DNA of 58,409 nt from Pseudomonadota bacterium (GTDB taxonomy: Bacteria > Pseudomonadota > Alphaproteobacteria > Rickettsiales > SXRF01): positions 1 through 58,409 of the forward strand of contig JAGWIM010000003.1 of assembly GCA_028873525.1 (NCBI GenBank), in the 5' to 3' direction. The position numbers and the translations under genes were made by a program. This document shows, piece after piece, positions 10,784 through 20,309 of this stretch; within the stretch, counting starts at the first letter, position 1, and each line of letters begins with the position of its first letter. Under the pieces are notes generated by a model that saw only the letters and a list, made by a program, of their open reading frames with translations, did no database searches and was not told the DNA's origin.

Positions 10784-11158
10784 ATGAGCATAATTCAGAG
10801 TAACAAATTGAATAACAATGCTATAGATGAAAATTGTTTTCATCGTCTGGCGGATGCGGCGCTGACGGTTTTGTTCGATGCGCTGGAAAAAGCGGACCGT
10901 AACGGGACGCTGGACGTGGAATATGCAGATGGCGTCATGACCATCAGCCTTCCTTCCGGCCAGCAATATATCGTCAACAAGCATATGGCCAGCCGCCAGA
11001 TATGGTTGTCATCGCCAAAAAGCGGTGGGTTGCACTTCAACTATATCCCCCTCCCGCAAGCGGGGGGATTAGAAAATTGGTCGTTGTCCGACGGGCGTGG
11101 ATTGCCGGATGTATTATTTGCCGAACTGCAGGCCGCAACCGGCGAGAAGTTCACATGA
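10784..11158 (+). CDS. cyaY: frataxin-like iron donor protein CyaY with a small repeat-derived insert
   Basis: GTLDVEYADGVMTISLPSGQQYIVNKHMASRQIWLSSPKSGGLHFNY; insert IPLPQAGGL. Confidence 0.85.
   Translation: MSIIQSNKLNNNAIDENCFHRLADAALTVLFDALEKADRNGTLDVEYADGVMTISLPSGQQYIVNKHMASRQIWLSSPKSGGLHFNYIPLPQAGGLENWSLSDGRGLPDVLFAELQAATGEKFT
11042..11072. repeat. degenerate F2 element inside cyaY
   Basis: tatatccccctcccgcaagcggggggattag. Confidence 0.7.
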
Positions 11159-12981
11159 GGCGGCGGCGCAATGGGGCAGAAGAAAGCCGGGCCGATCTGA
11201 AGCAGCTTAAATCGCTCAAGCGGTATTTCAGGCCATACCGCGGGCAAATTGCCGCTGCCATAGCCGCGCTGGTCATCACCTCTGGCGCCGTGCTCGGCAT
11301 GGGCGGCGCGCTGCGCTACCTGATTGATGAAGGCATTGGCCGCGGCGACGTGCGTCTGCTCAACCGCTCCTTTATCATCGCGCTGGGCGTGGTGGCGCTG
11401 CTGGCGGTCGCCTCATATGCGCGGCTGTTCCTGGTGGCATGGCTGGGCGAAAAAGTCGTCGCCGACATCAGGCGCGATGTGTACCGCAAGCTGGTCTCCA
11501 TGCATATGGGGTTTTTCGAAAAGGCCAGAACCGGCGAGTTGCTGTCGCGCCTGACCACCGACACCACGCTGCTGCAAACCGTTATCACCGGCTCAGCCTC
11601 GATGGCGCTCAGGAATGCCATCATGCTGTTCGGCGGTTGCGCCATGCTGCTCGTTACCAGCCCGCACCTGACCGCTTATATACTGCTGCTGGTGCCGCTG
11701 GTGGTCGTGCCGATTATTATGCTGGGGCGGCGGGTGCGCCGTCACTCGCGCGAGACGCAGGACCGCGTCGCCGACATCAGCGCGCAGGGCGAGGAAACGC
11801 TCTACGGCATCCGCACCATCCAGGCCTTCGCGCTGGAGGAGTATGAAACCCAGCGGTTCGAGCAGGTGATTCAGCGTGTATTGCGCGCCGGATTTTCGCG
11901 CATCCGCACCAAGGCGCTGCTGACCTCGGTGGTGATTTCGCTGGTGTTCGGTGCCATCATGGGCGTGCTGTGGATGGGCGGGCGCGACGTGCTGGCGGGG
12001 CGCATGACCTCCGGCGATCTTTCCGCCTTCGTGTTTTATTCGGCGATCATGGCCGGCGCCATCGGCGGCTTAAGCGATGTGATGGGCGACTTGCACCGTG
12101 CCGCCGGTTCCGCCGAGCGTCTGGGCGAGTTGCTTTCCATGGAACCGCTTATTGCTTCACCCTCCTCCGTTCGGGGGGAGGGTTGGGGTGGAGGTGGCCC
12201 TGCGCAGGATGCCCCCTCCCTTACCCTCCCCCCCGCAGGGGGAGGGGAAATCGCCTTTTCCCACCTCTCCTTCATCTATCCGGCGCGTCCTGACAAACCG
12301 GCGGTTCATGATTTCAACCTCGATGTCGCCTCGGGGCAGACGATTGCGCTGGTTGGACCGTCGGGCGCCGGAAAGTCCACTATTTTCCAGTTGCTGCTGC
12401 GGTTTTACGATCCGACCGGCGGCACCATTCTCTTAAACGGCATTGATTTGCGCCAGTGGCCTTTGCCGGAATTGCGCGGGTTGATCGGCATTGTGCCGCA
12501 GGACCCGATTATTTTTTCCGGCACGGCGCGTGAAAATATCCGCCTCGGCAACATCCGCGCGACCGACGAGGAAGTGATGCAGGCGGCGCGCGCCGCCTCG
12601 GCGCTGGAGTTTCTGGAAAAGCTGCCGTACGGGCCGGACAGCTATCTCGGCGAGAAAGGCGTGCAGCTTTCGGGCGGGCAGAAGCAGCGCATCGCCATCG
12701 CCCGCGCCGTCATCCGTAACCCGCGGCTGCTCTTGCTCGACGAGGCGACCAGCGCGCTCGACTCCGAGAATGAATTGTACATCCGGCAGGCGTTGGAAGA
12801 ATTGATGCAGGGGCGCACCACTTTCGTTATTGCCCACCGCTTATCCACCATCGTCCGGGCCGACCGAATCGTACTCATGAACGAAGGCTATATCGAGGCC
12901 ACTGGCACGCACCGGGAGCTTCTGGCTGACAGCCCGCTCTACCGCCGTTTGGCGGAATTACAATTCAAAACAGATAGTTAG
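11155..12981 (+). CDS. ABC exporter, fused permease/ATPase, MsbA-like
   Basis: GPSGAGKST, LSGGQKQRIAIARAV, LLLDEATSALD; ATGA overlap with cyaY; repeat-derived TMD-NBD linker. Confidence 0.93.
   Translation: MRRRRNGAEESRADLKQLKSLKRYFRPYRGQIAAAIAALVITSGAVLGMGGALRYLIDEGIGRGDVRLLNRSFIIALGVVALLAVASYARLFLVAWLGEKVVADIRRDVYRKLVSMHMGFFEKARTGELLSRLTTDTTLLQTVITGSASMALRNAIMLFGGCAMLLVTSPHLTAYILLLVPLVVVPIIMLGRRVRRHSRETQDRVADISAQGEETLYGIRTIQAFALEEYETQRFEQVIQRVLRAGFSRIRTKALLTSVVISLVFGAIMGVLWMGGRDVLAGRMTSGDLSAFVFYSAIMAGAIGGLSDVMGDLHRAAGSAERLGELLSMEPLIASPSSVRGEGWGGGGPAQDAPSLTLPPAGGGEIAFSHLSFIYPARPDKPAVHDFNLDVASGQTIALVGPSGAGKSTIFQLLLRFYDPTGGTILLNGIDLRQWPLPELRGLIGIVPQDPIIFSGTARENIRLGNIRATDEEVMQAARAASALEFLEKLPYGPDSYLGEKGVQLSGGQKQRIAIARAVIRNPRLLLLDEATSALDSENELYIRQALEELMQGRTTFVIAHRLSTIVRADRIVLMNEGYIEATGTHRELLADSPLYRRLAELQFKTDS
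12154..12250. repeat. composite F2 element inside the ABC exporter gene
   Basis: caccctcctccgttcggggggagggttggggtggagg ... gccccctcccttaccctccccccccgcagggggagggga. Confidence 0.85.
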
Positions 12982-13064
12982 ATATAATCAGGCGGCTTTA
13001 AGCAAATAGTAACCAACCGCGGATAAAATAGCGTAAAGCCTGTATTCCCAACGCCATAAACAGT

Positions 13065-14117
13065 ATGTCCGGCATATCGTCCACCCAGTTCAACCTGCCC
13101 TGGAACCAGCACGAGAGGTATCGGATAGCCTTGTACGCCAAGGGTGATGGCTTCCCCCCCCCGCTGCTGGCCGTGCTCACAGCGGCAGGGTTGCAGGCGG
13201 CGGACGAACGGACGGTGTCGGTCGAAGCGCCGCGCAACTGGAAGCCGGTGTGGGACGGAATATATGGGCTGCTGGCAAACTCTGGCGCCGTCGCGGCGGT
13301 GGAGGCGTCGGTCACGGCCATGACGGCGATAGCCGACCGGCGGGACAGCCGACCGGTGCCAGCCATTCAACACATCGCAGAAAGCCTGTGGCTGGGCGAT
13401 GCGTTGATCGAGGAACGCATCATGTGCTACCTACAGCCGGTGGTGTCGGCCAGGGAAAAAATTTTCGGCTATGAGTCATTCGCGCGCGTGCGCAGTTCCG
13501 ACGGGAGCGTCATTGCCGGTGACCGCATTGTCGCCGCCAGCCATGCGCTCGGCATCCAGCATGTCATTGATCGCCATCTGCAGGTGCAGGCAATACGGAC
13601 ATTCGTCTCCAGCGAGTTCAACGGCTTTCTCTTCGTCAATTTTTTCCCGGGGTTCATCCAGCGTCCGGCGGTGTACCTCGAAGGACTGAGCGAGACGGCC
13701 AGGAATTTCGGCGTGATTGCCAAACATATCGTTCTTGATTTCACGCGCTCGGAAATGCCGCGCGACATCACACATCTTAAAAGCGTCTGCGAATACGGGC
13801 GCTCGCGCGGCTATTCGATTGCGCTCGACGATGTCGAATCGGTCGAGGTGGCAAAGAAACTACTGCCGGAGATCCGCCCCGATTTCGTCAAGATCGATAT
13901 GCGGCTGGCGCGCCAGGCGGCCGATCCGGCTGCGCGCAACATTATCCGCCGGCTGGTCGAACTGGCGCATGCCGGATCCAGCACAGTCATTGGTGAAGGC
14001 ATCGAAACTGAGGACATCTACCAGGCGCTGCGGCAGCTTGGCGTCGATCTGTTCCAGGGGTACCTGTTCGCGCCGCCCATGCCGATCGAAGCGGCGCTCA
14101 AGCGGTCGGCCGGTTAG
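13065..14117 (+). CDS. EAL-domain protein with divergent catalytic motifs
   Basis: YLQPVVSAREKIFGYESFAR, FVNFFP, RPDFVKIDM, GEGIETEDIYQALRQLGVDLFQGYLFAPPMP. Confidence 0.82.
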   Translation: MSGISSTQFNLPWNQHERYRIALYAKGDGFPPPLLAVLTAAGLQAADERTVSVEAPRNWKPVWDGIYGLLANSGAVAAVEASVTAMTAIADRRDSRPVPAIQHIAESLWLGDALIEERIMCYLQPVVSAREKIFGYESFARVRSSDGSVIAGDRIVAASHALGIQHVIDRHLQVQAIRTFVSSEFNGFLFVNFFPGFIQRPAVYLEGLSETARNFGVIAKHIVLDFTRSEMPRDITHLKSVCEYGRSRGYSIALDDVESVEVAKKLLPEIRPDFVKIDMRLARQAADPAARNIIRRLVELAHAGSSTVIGEGIETEDIYQALRQLGVDLFQGYLFAPPMPIEAALKRSAG

Positions 14118-15123
14118 CCAGGTAATAGGCAATTGTCTGCCTGAGTCCGTCACGTAAAGATACAGACGGTGTCCAGCCGAGGTGTTTTTTGGCGTTTCCA
14201 ATGTCGGGCACGCGGCGATCGACATCCTGGTAGCCTTTGCCGTAATGCGCTTCGCCGCCCACCGTTGTTATTTTCACCTGCGAGCGCACGTTTTCATATC
14301 CCGGACATGCGCCGACGAGATAAAGCATCATCTCGGCCAGTTCGGCAATCGAGGCTTCGCTGTCCGGATCGCCGATATTGAAGATACGGCCATCGGCGCA
14401 ACCGTTTTTATTGTCGAGGATACTCGCCAATGCGCGGATGGCGTCGTCGATATAAAGGAAGCAGCGTTTCTGCGCGCCGCCGCCGACCAGCACGATGCCG
14501 CGCTTGTGCAGGATATTGCTTAGGAATTGCGAAACAACGCGGCTGGCCTTGCCCTCCTCCCACACGCTGTCAAGCCTGGGGCCGAACCAGTTGAACGGGC
14601 GGAAGAGCGTGAACTGCAAGCCGTGATGCTGGCCGTAAGCGTAAATCACGCGGTCCATCATTTGTTTGCTGCAGGAATAAATCCAGCGCTCCTTGGCGAT
14701 GGGGCCGGTGACGAGGCGGCTGCTTTCTTCGTTATAGGGAATGTCCGGGCTCATGCCGTACACTTCCGAGGTTGAGGGAAACACGATGCGTTTTTTATAC
14801 CTCACGCAGTGGCGCACGATTTCCAGATTGGCCTCGAAATCCAGCTCGAACACGGCGAGCGGATTTTTCACATATGTCGCCGGGTTGGCGATGGCGACCA
14901 GGGGCAGCACCACATCGCATTCCTTCACCTGCGCCTCGATCCATGTGCGCTCTTTGGTGATGTCGCCCTTTTTAAAGGAGAAATGTTTGTGGCCGAGGCA
15001 GTCTTTCAGATGCCCGTCGGACAAATCCATTGCCGCGATGCGCCAGTCGGGGCGATGCTTTAAGATATAATCGCTGGCATGGCTGCCGATGAAGCCGTTA
15101 GCGCCGAGGATGAGCAGCTTCAT
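14098..15123 (-). CDS. NAD-dependent epimerase/UDP-glucuronate decarboxylase, similar to the ArnA C-terminal domain
   Basis: MKLLILGANGFIGSHASDYIL; FPSTSEVYGM; YSCSKQMMDRVIYAYG. Confidence 0.85.
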   Translation of the reverse strand: MKLLILGANGFIGSHASDYILKHRPDWRIAAMDLSDGHLKDCLGHKHFSFKKGDITKERTWIEAQVKECDVVLPLVAIANPATYVKNPLAVFELDFEANLEIVRHCVRYKKRIVFPSTSEVYGMSPDIPYNEESSRLVTGPIAKERWIYSCSKQMMDRVIYAYGQHHGLQFTLFRPFNWFGPRLDSVWEEGKASRVVSQFLSNILHKRGIVLVGGGAQKRCFLYIDDAIRALASILDNKNGCADGRIFNIGDPDSEASIAELAEMMLYLVGACPGYENVRSQVKITTVGGEAHYGKGYQDVDRRVPDIGNAKKHLGWTPSVSLRDGLRQTIAYYLANRPTA

Positions 15124-16067
15124 TTTGTCTCCAGCACTTCCTTGATCGTGTATTTCGGGCGCTTGCGCACTTCCATGTAGATGCGGCCGACATATTCGCC
15201 AACGATGCCAAGCCCGGTAATCGCCACTGACACCAGCAGGAACAAAATGGCAAACAGCGTGAACACGCCCTGCGCCTCCGGGCCGATGAAGAGGCGCCGC
15301 AGCCCCATGTAAATCACCAGCAGGAAACTCAGAACGGATAAAATCATGCCGGTGATGGTGAACATCTGCAGCGGCACCAGCGAGAAGCCGGTCATCAGGT
15401 CGAAATTATAGCGGATGAGCTTATAGAGATTGTAGTTGGAAACGCCGGCGGCGCGCTCCTCATGTCCAACCTCGATTTCCGCCGGGTTGGCGGCCAACGA
15501 CTGCGACAACGCCGTGACGAACGGCGTGGCGTCGCCGGCCTCGACGATCTGGTCTACGATATGACGGCGGTAGGCGCGCAGCATGCAGCCGTGATCGCGC
15601 ATGTTGATGTTGGTGATGCGGGCGCGCACGATGTTGGAAATTTTCGACACGAATTTGCGCCAGGCCAAATCCTGCCGGTCGCCGCGATAGCCGCCGACGA
15701 CATCGTGCCCCTGCTCAATGAGGTCGAGTATTTTTGGGATGTCTTCCGGCGGGTTCTGCAGGTCGCAGTCGAGCGTTACCGCCACTTCGCCGCGCATGCG
15801 CTCGAACCCGGCCATGATGGCCGGATGCTGGCCGTAATTGCGCATGAACTGCACCGCGCGGATAACATCCGGCCTTTTGGTGAATAATTCCGCCAGCACC
15901 TTTTGCGAATTATCCTTGCTTCCGTCATTGACGAAAATGACCTCATATGGCTTGCCGTACTTGTCCATCACGGGGATAAGCCGCGAGAACAGAATGGGCA
16001 GCGTCAGCTCCTCGTTGAAAACGGGGATGACGATGGAGATGGTGGGAGTGGGCATTAAGTTTTCCAT
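15120..16067 (-). CDS. family 2 glycosyltransferase, ArnC-like
   Basis: ISIVIPVFNEELTLPILFSRL; TLDCDLQNPPEDIP; two C-terminal TM segments. Confidence 0.87.
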   Translation of the reverse strand: MENLMPTPTISIVIPVFNEELTLPILFSRLIPVMDKYGKPYEVIFVNDGSKDNSQKVLAELFTKRPDVIRAVQFMRNYGQHPAIMAGFERMRGEVAVTLDCDLQNPPEDIPKILDLIEQGHDVVGGYRGDRQDLAWRKFVSKISNIVRARITNINMRDHGCMLRAYRRHIVDQIVEAGDATPFVTALSQSLAANPAEIEVGHEERAAGVSNYNLYKLIRYNFDLMTGFSLVPLQMFTITGMILSVLSFLLVIYMGLRRLFIGPEAQGVFTLFAILFLLVSVAITGLGIVGEYVGRIYMEVRKRPKYTIKEVLETK

Positions 16068-16130
16068 GATTCAAGGTGACCCGGATCGCGGGTTGCGTTT
16101 ATTTACGAGCCACGCGACTCTCGACTCTAA

Positions 16131-17270
16131 TCACGCCTTTAAGACTTTTTCCATCGCTTTTATCACCCTGTCCTGTTCGGCTTCCGTCATGGTGGGAAAG
16201 AGCGGCAGGCTCGCAATGCTGTTTCCGGCGGCCAAAGCATTTGGAAAATCTTCGGGTTTCCAGTCGTAGCGTTCCTTGTACCAGCTAAACATATGCGCCG
16301 CCTGGTAATGCAGGCCGACACCGATATTTTCCGCCTTCATGGCAGTAATAAAGCCGTCGCGGTCATTAAGCCGTGGCGTAAACAGGTGCCAGGCGTGCGT
16401 ATGCGCGTAGGTGGGGGCCTGCGGCAGGATAAGTTCCGGCCAGTTTTCAAGCGCTTCATAATAACGTTTCACCAGCGCTGCACGTTTTTTGATGAACCCA
16501 TCCAGTTCCGGCAACTGGTGCAGGCCGAGCGCCGCCTGGATGTCCATCATGTTGTATTTGAACCCCGGCAACACGACGTCGTATTGCTGGCTGCCTCCTT
16601 TGGCGAAGCGGTTGAAGGCGTTGCGGTCGATGCCGTGGAACCTTAAGCGCTCGATAGCGGAAATTACTTCTTTATCATCGGTGATGACGGCGCCGCCTTC
16701 GCCGGTCGTCATGTTTTTGTTGGGATGAAAACTCATGACGGCGATGTCGCCGAACGAGCCGAGTTTTTTGCCTTTATATTCTGCGCCGATGGCGTGCGCG
16801 CAGTCTTCCACCACGCGCAGCGAATGTTTTTTTGCCAGCGCATAAATCATATCGAGGTCGCAGGGTAATCCGGCGAAATGCACCGGCATGAGGACGCGGG
16901 TGCGCGGCGTGATGGCCGCTTCGAGCCGCGATACATCCATATTGAGCGTTGCCGGATCAATATCCACCAGCACCGGCGTTGCGCCCGCCAGCGCGATGAC
17001 GTTGAGCGTGGCGGCAAACGTCAGCGGCGTGGTGATGACTTCATCGCCCGTTTCCAATGTCAGCGCCAAGAGCGCCACGTGCAGCCCGGCGGTGGCGGAG
17101 GATAATGCCAAGGCTCTCCTGCCGCCGTGACAGGCCGATAGCATCTCCTCGAACTTCTGCACGCGCGGGCCGGTGGTGATCCAGCCGGAGCGCAGGGTTG
17201 CCACGACTTCTTCAATCGCCGCTTCGCTTAAAGCAGGTCTGGCGAAGGGGAGAAATTCTACATCGGCCAT
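16131..17270 (-). CDS. DegT/DnrJ/EryC1 aminotransferase, ArnB-like
   Basis: MADVEFLPFARPALSEAAIEEVVATLRSGWITTGPRVQKFE; VVEDCAHAIGAEYKGKKLGSFGDIAVMSFHPNKNMTTGEGG. Confidence 0.9.
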   Translation of the reverse strand: MADVEFLPFARPALSEAAIEEVVATLRSGWITTGPRVQKFEEMLSACHGGRRALALSSATAGLHVALLALTLETGDEVITTPLTFAATLNVIALAGATPVLVDIDPATLNMDVSRLEAAITPRTRVLMPVHFAGLPCDLDMIYALAKKHSLRVVEDCAHAIGAEYKGKKLGSFGDIAVMSFHPNKNMTTGEGGAVITDDKEVISAIERLRFHGIDRNAFNRFAKGGSQQYDVVLPGFKYNMMDIQAALGLHQLPELDGFIKKRAALVKRYYEALENWPELILPQAPTYAHTHAWHLFTPRLNDRDGFITAMKAENIGVGLHYQAAHMFSWYKERYDWKPEDFPNALAAGNSIASLPLFPTMTEAEQDRVIKAMEKVLKA

Positions 17271-17274
17271 TTGG

Positions 17275-18984
17275 TTATTCCTTTTCCAACAGCACGTTCC
17301 TGCCATATGAGGCCACCTCGCGCAGCCGGCAGGCAGCGGGCATTTTCAGCGTATCGCGCGTGGTGTTTTTCATCAGCGCGTAAACAGGGTGTTTCGCGTT
17401 CGCGCAGCGCCGCCAGAACTCCTTGTCGGTAATCATCCATTCATGCGTTTCGGGATAATGCGCGTAGCCGAATTCCAGCTCTCCTGTATACCCGGCGACG
17501 CTGACATTGCGGTTTAAGTACACCGGCACGTCCTGGAAATAGCCGCCGTACATCACCAGCATGTCGCCGGGTTTCAGGCGGTCTTTGAGGAAATCGGCCA
17601 GCGGCCTGGCGCTGGCGCGGTCAACGTCGCCGACGATATAATTAGCGCTGAGTCCCACCACTGCGCCGAACAGCGCCAGCGCCATGATGAGTACCTTCGC
17701 GGAATAGCGCCGCAGCGCCACATGGAGAAGCCCGATTAAAGCAAGGGTTAGTGGAATAAGCATCCACGGCAGGATGTCACGCCCCACCGCCAGCTTGCGA
17801 TCCTCGCCGCCCGGCAGCGGCATGATATAATGCAGCACGCCATACGCCGCCAGTAGCGCGCCGAACAGTGCTGCGACGAAGAAGATGTTTCGACGCAGAG
17901 GTTGCGCCGTCACCTGTCCCTGCCAGGCCTCGGCGAGATATTTCCCGATGGCAATGCAAAGCGGCGGGAAAATAGGCAGTATATAGGCCGCCAGCTTGGA
18001 ATGCGACGCCGAGAAAAAGAGCAGCGGCAGAAGAATCCAAAGGAGGAGGAAAAAAGTGTCACCTCGCACTTGCTTGTCCGCCGTAGCTTTAGCGAAGGGG
18101 GATTGCGGAGTCTCTTTCCATGTTACCAGCCCCCGCAATGAATGCGGGGCTGTAAACGTCCACGGCAGGAGGCCGGCCAGCGTGATGGCGATGAAGAACC
18201 ACCACGGCTTGTCGCGCTTGGCCTCGTTGGTCAGGAAGCGCTCGAAATGCTCGTGGACGATATAAAAATCGAAAAACGCCGGATGCGCGCGCATCATAAG
18301 CACGTGCCACGGCACGGCGATAATCAGAAAAATAACCAGGCCGGTGAACAGGCGTGCTTCACGCAAAATACGCCAGCTTTTTGTCGTGGCGATCCATGCG
18401 CTGATGACCAATCCCGGGATGACCATGCCGATTAAGCCTTTGGAGAGTACCGCCAGCGCTGCGGCGGGATACATGAGCAAATAAAAATTTCGCTTTCGTT
18501 TTCCCTCGGTATGCTGTGCTGCCATGAAACAAGCGAGGCAGGCGGTGATGAACAGGCTGACCGGCATGTCCACCATCGCCACGCGGCTTAAGGTATAGCC
18601 GAAAGCGCAGGTCGCCAGCACCAGCGCCGCCTGCAATCCGGCGGGACGCCCGTAAAGCATCCGGCCGGCAGCGAAGGTGATGGTGCAAAGCAGCGCCGCC
18701 ATGATGGCGGTGGTGATGCGCCCGGCGAATTCGCCGGCGCCGAGAAACTGCATGACCGACGCCTGCATCCAGTAAAAGAGCGGCGGTTTTTCAAAGTAAG
18801 GCACGCCGTTGATGCGCGGCGTCAGCCAGTCATGCGTCGCCAGCATTTGCCGCGGCACCTCGATATAGCGCGCTTCGCTGGGCGTAAGGTAAGGCCGCGC
18901 GCCGAGGCCGATGCAGAAAAAAATCAGCGCGGCCAGAAACACCCATGTCATGTCGCGCCGTACGGCGTGTGCTTTATTTTGCAT
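17275..18984 (-). CDS. ArnT/PMT-like GT39 membrane glycosyltransferase with repeat-derived insert(s)
   Basis: RPYLTPSEARYIEVPRQMLATHDWLTPRINGVPYFEKPPLFYW; multi-TM; insert ETPQSPFAKATADKQVRGDT. Confidence 0.9.
   Translation of the reverse strand: MQNKAHAVRRDMTWVFLAALIFFCIGLGARPYLTPSEARYIEVPRQMLATHDWLTPRINGVPYFEKPPLFYWMQASVMQFLGAGEFAGRITTAIMAALLCTITFAAGRMLYGRPAGLQAALVLATCAFGYTLSRVAMVDMPVSLFITACLACFMAAQHTEGKRKRNFYLLMYPAAALAVLSKGLIGMVIPGLVISAWIATTKSWRILREARLFTGLVIFLIIAVPWHVLMMRAHPAFFDFYIVHEHFERFLTNEAKRDKPWWFFIAITLAGLLPWTFTAPHSLRGLVTWKETPQSPFAKATADKQVRGDTFFLLLWILLPLLFFSASHSKLAAYILPIFPPLCIAIGKYLAEAWQGQVTAQPLRRNIFFVAALFGALLAAYGVLHYIMPLPGGEDRKLAVGRDILPWMLIPLTLALIGLLHVALRRYSAKVLIMALALFGAVVGLSANYIVGDVDRASARPLADFLKDRLKPGDMLVMYGGYFQDVPVYLNRNVSVAGYTGELEFGYAHYPETHEWMITDKEFWRRCANAKHPVYALMKNTTRDTLKMPAACRLREVASYGRNVLLEKE
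18068..18103. repeat. palindromic element F4 inside the arnT-like gene
   Basis: cttgcttgtccgccgtagctttagcgaagggggat; encodes SPFAKATADKQVR on the minus strand. Confidence 0.72.
18128..18151. repeat. short palindrome inside the arnT-like gene
   Basis: agcccccgca-atgaa-tgcggggct. Confidence 0.55.
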
Positions 18985-20188
18985 GGCGGTTCCTCTTGTT
19001 TCCTGCCCATCCTACGCCCGCCAGCGCGGCGGCACTGAAAAACGCGCCGGTGAAAAACGTTGCCGCCGGGCTGAGTTGTTCCCACATCTCGCCGGCAATA
19101 ACGCTGGCGGCCAGCATGGCGATGCCGCAGGCGAGGTTGTAGACGCCGTAGGCGGTGCCGCGTATGTGCGCCGGCGCGGTGTCCGTCACCATCGCCGCGA
19201 GCAAGCCTTGCGTAAATCCCATATGGAGCCCCCATAAGCTGACGCCGAGCGCCAGCCACCACAGATTATGGCCGAGGCCAAGCACCATATCGGCTGCCAG
19301 CAGGAAAGCAATACCCATCAGGAGCACCGCCTCGCGGCCAATGCGGTCCGACCATTTGCCCGTCGGGTAAGACGCCAGCGTATAGACAATGTTCATTACT
19401 ACCAGCGTCACCGGCACCCACGCCACCGGCAGCCCGTCCACCTGCGCCTTGAGGATGAGGAAAGCTTCGGAAAAACGCGCCAGCGTCAGCGCGGCGGCGG
19501 CGGCGACCAATTCCCAGTAAGCGCCGCCGGCGCGGCTTATGTCGCGGAGGCGCAGTTTCTCGCCGGTATGTTTCTTCGGCGCGGTTTCCGGCTCGCGGAC
19601 AAAGGCGGTCAGCAGCATCACCGCGATAAAAGCGGGGATGGCGGCGATCCACAGCACGGCGCGGATATGGTCGGCCAGCAGCAGCATGAAGAGAATCGCC
19701 AGCCCCGGCCCGATAACGGCGCCGATGGTGTCGAGCGACTGGCGCAGGCCGAAACAGGCGCCGCGGATGTCAGGCGGCGCAAGATCGCCGATCAGCGCGT
19801 CGCGCGGCGCGCCGCGGATGCCCTTACCGACGCGGTCGATGCAGCGCGCCAGCAGCACCGTCATCATGCTGTGCGCCAGCGGGAACAGCGGCTTGCTGGC
19901 GGCGGCGAGGCCGTAACCCATGAGCGCCAGCAGCTTGCGTTTGCCCAGCCAGTCGCTTAAAGCGCCGGAGAAAATGCGGGTGATGAGCGCCGTCGCCTCG
20001 GCGACGCCCTCGACAATGCCGAGCGACACGGCGCTGAGGCTCAGCGTGGTGATCATGAATACCGGCAGCAGGCTGTGGATCAACTCGGAGGAGCAGTCCA
20101 TGAACAGGCTGACGAAACCGAGCGCCCAGATGCTTTTTGGAATTTTACTCATTGTGTCAGCCATAGCAAAGAATTGATGCGTTGACAA
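18974..20188 (-). CDS. MFS transporter
   Basis: Hydrophobic ~400 aa protein; GALSDWLGKRKLL, RIDRVGKGIRGAPRDAL-type MFS loop (protein: CIDRVGKGIRGAPRDALIGD). Confidence 0.85.
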   Translation of the reverse strand: MSTHQFFAMADTMSKIPKSIWALGFVSLFMDCSSELIHSLLPVFMITTLSLSAVSLGIVEGVAEATALITRIFSGALSDWLGKRKLLALMGYGLAAASKPLFPLAHSMMTVLLARCIDRVGKGIRGAPRDALIGDLAPPDIRGACFGLRQSLDTIGAVIGPGLAILFMLLLADHIRAVLWIAAIPAFIAVMLLTAFVREPETAPKKHTGEKLRLRDISRAGGAYWELVAAAAALTLARFSEAFLILKAQVDGLPVAWVPVTLVVMNIVYTLASYPTGKWSDRIGREAVLLMGIAFLLAADMVLGLGHNLWWLALGVSLWGLHMGFTQGLLAAMVTDTAPAHIRGTAYGVYNLACGIAMLAASVIAGEMWEQLSPAATFFTGAFFSAAALAGVGWAGNKRNRHAK

Positions 20189-20245
20189 ACCGGCGCGGAT
20201 TCACAATAAGGGGACAACATGACATTAAGGGGCGGAAACATCAGG

Positions 20246-20309
20246 GGATGACCCGTAACCGGATGGCCGGGTTTTTCTGGTCATCAGGTTATCCGGTGAC
20301 GGGTCATCC
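20246..20309. repeat. palindromic element between divergent MFS and ABC permease genes
   Basis: ggatgacccgtaaccggatg ... catcaggttatccggtgacgggtcatcc. Confidence 0.8.

Noticed and set aside
16070-16130. Spacer between the arnB-like and arnC-like genes as a palindromic element
   Set aside because: Only short inverted words (cccg...cggg) are present; no convincing arm structure.
20246-20309. Palindromes such as 20246-20309 as simple Rho-independent terminators
   Set aside because: This one lies between divergent gene starts and has its T-run in the loop rather than after the stem.
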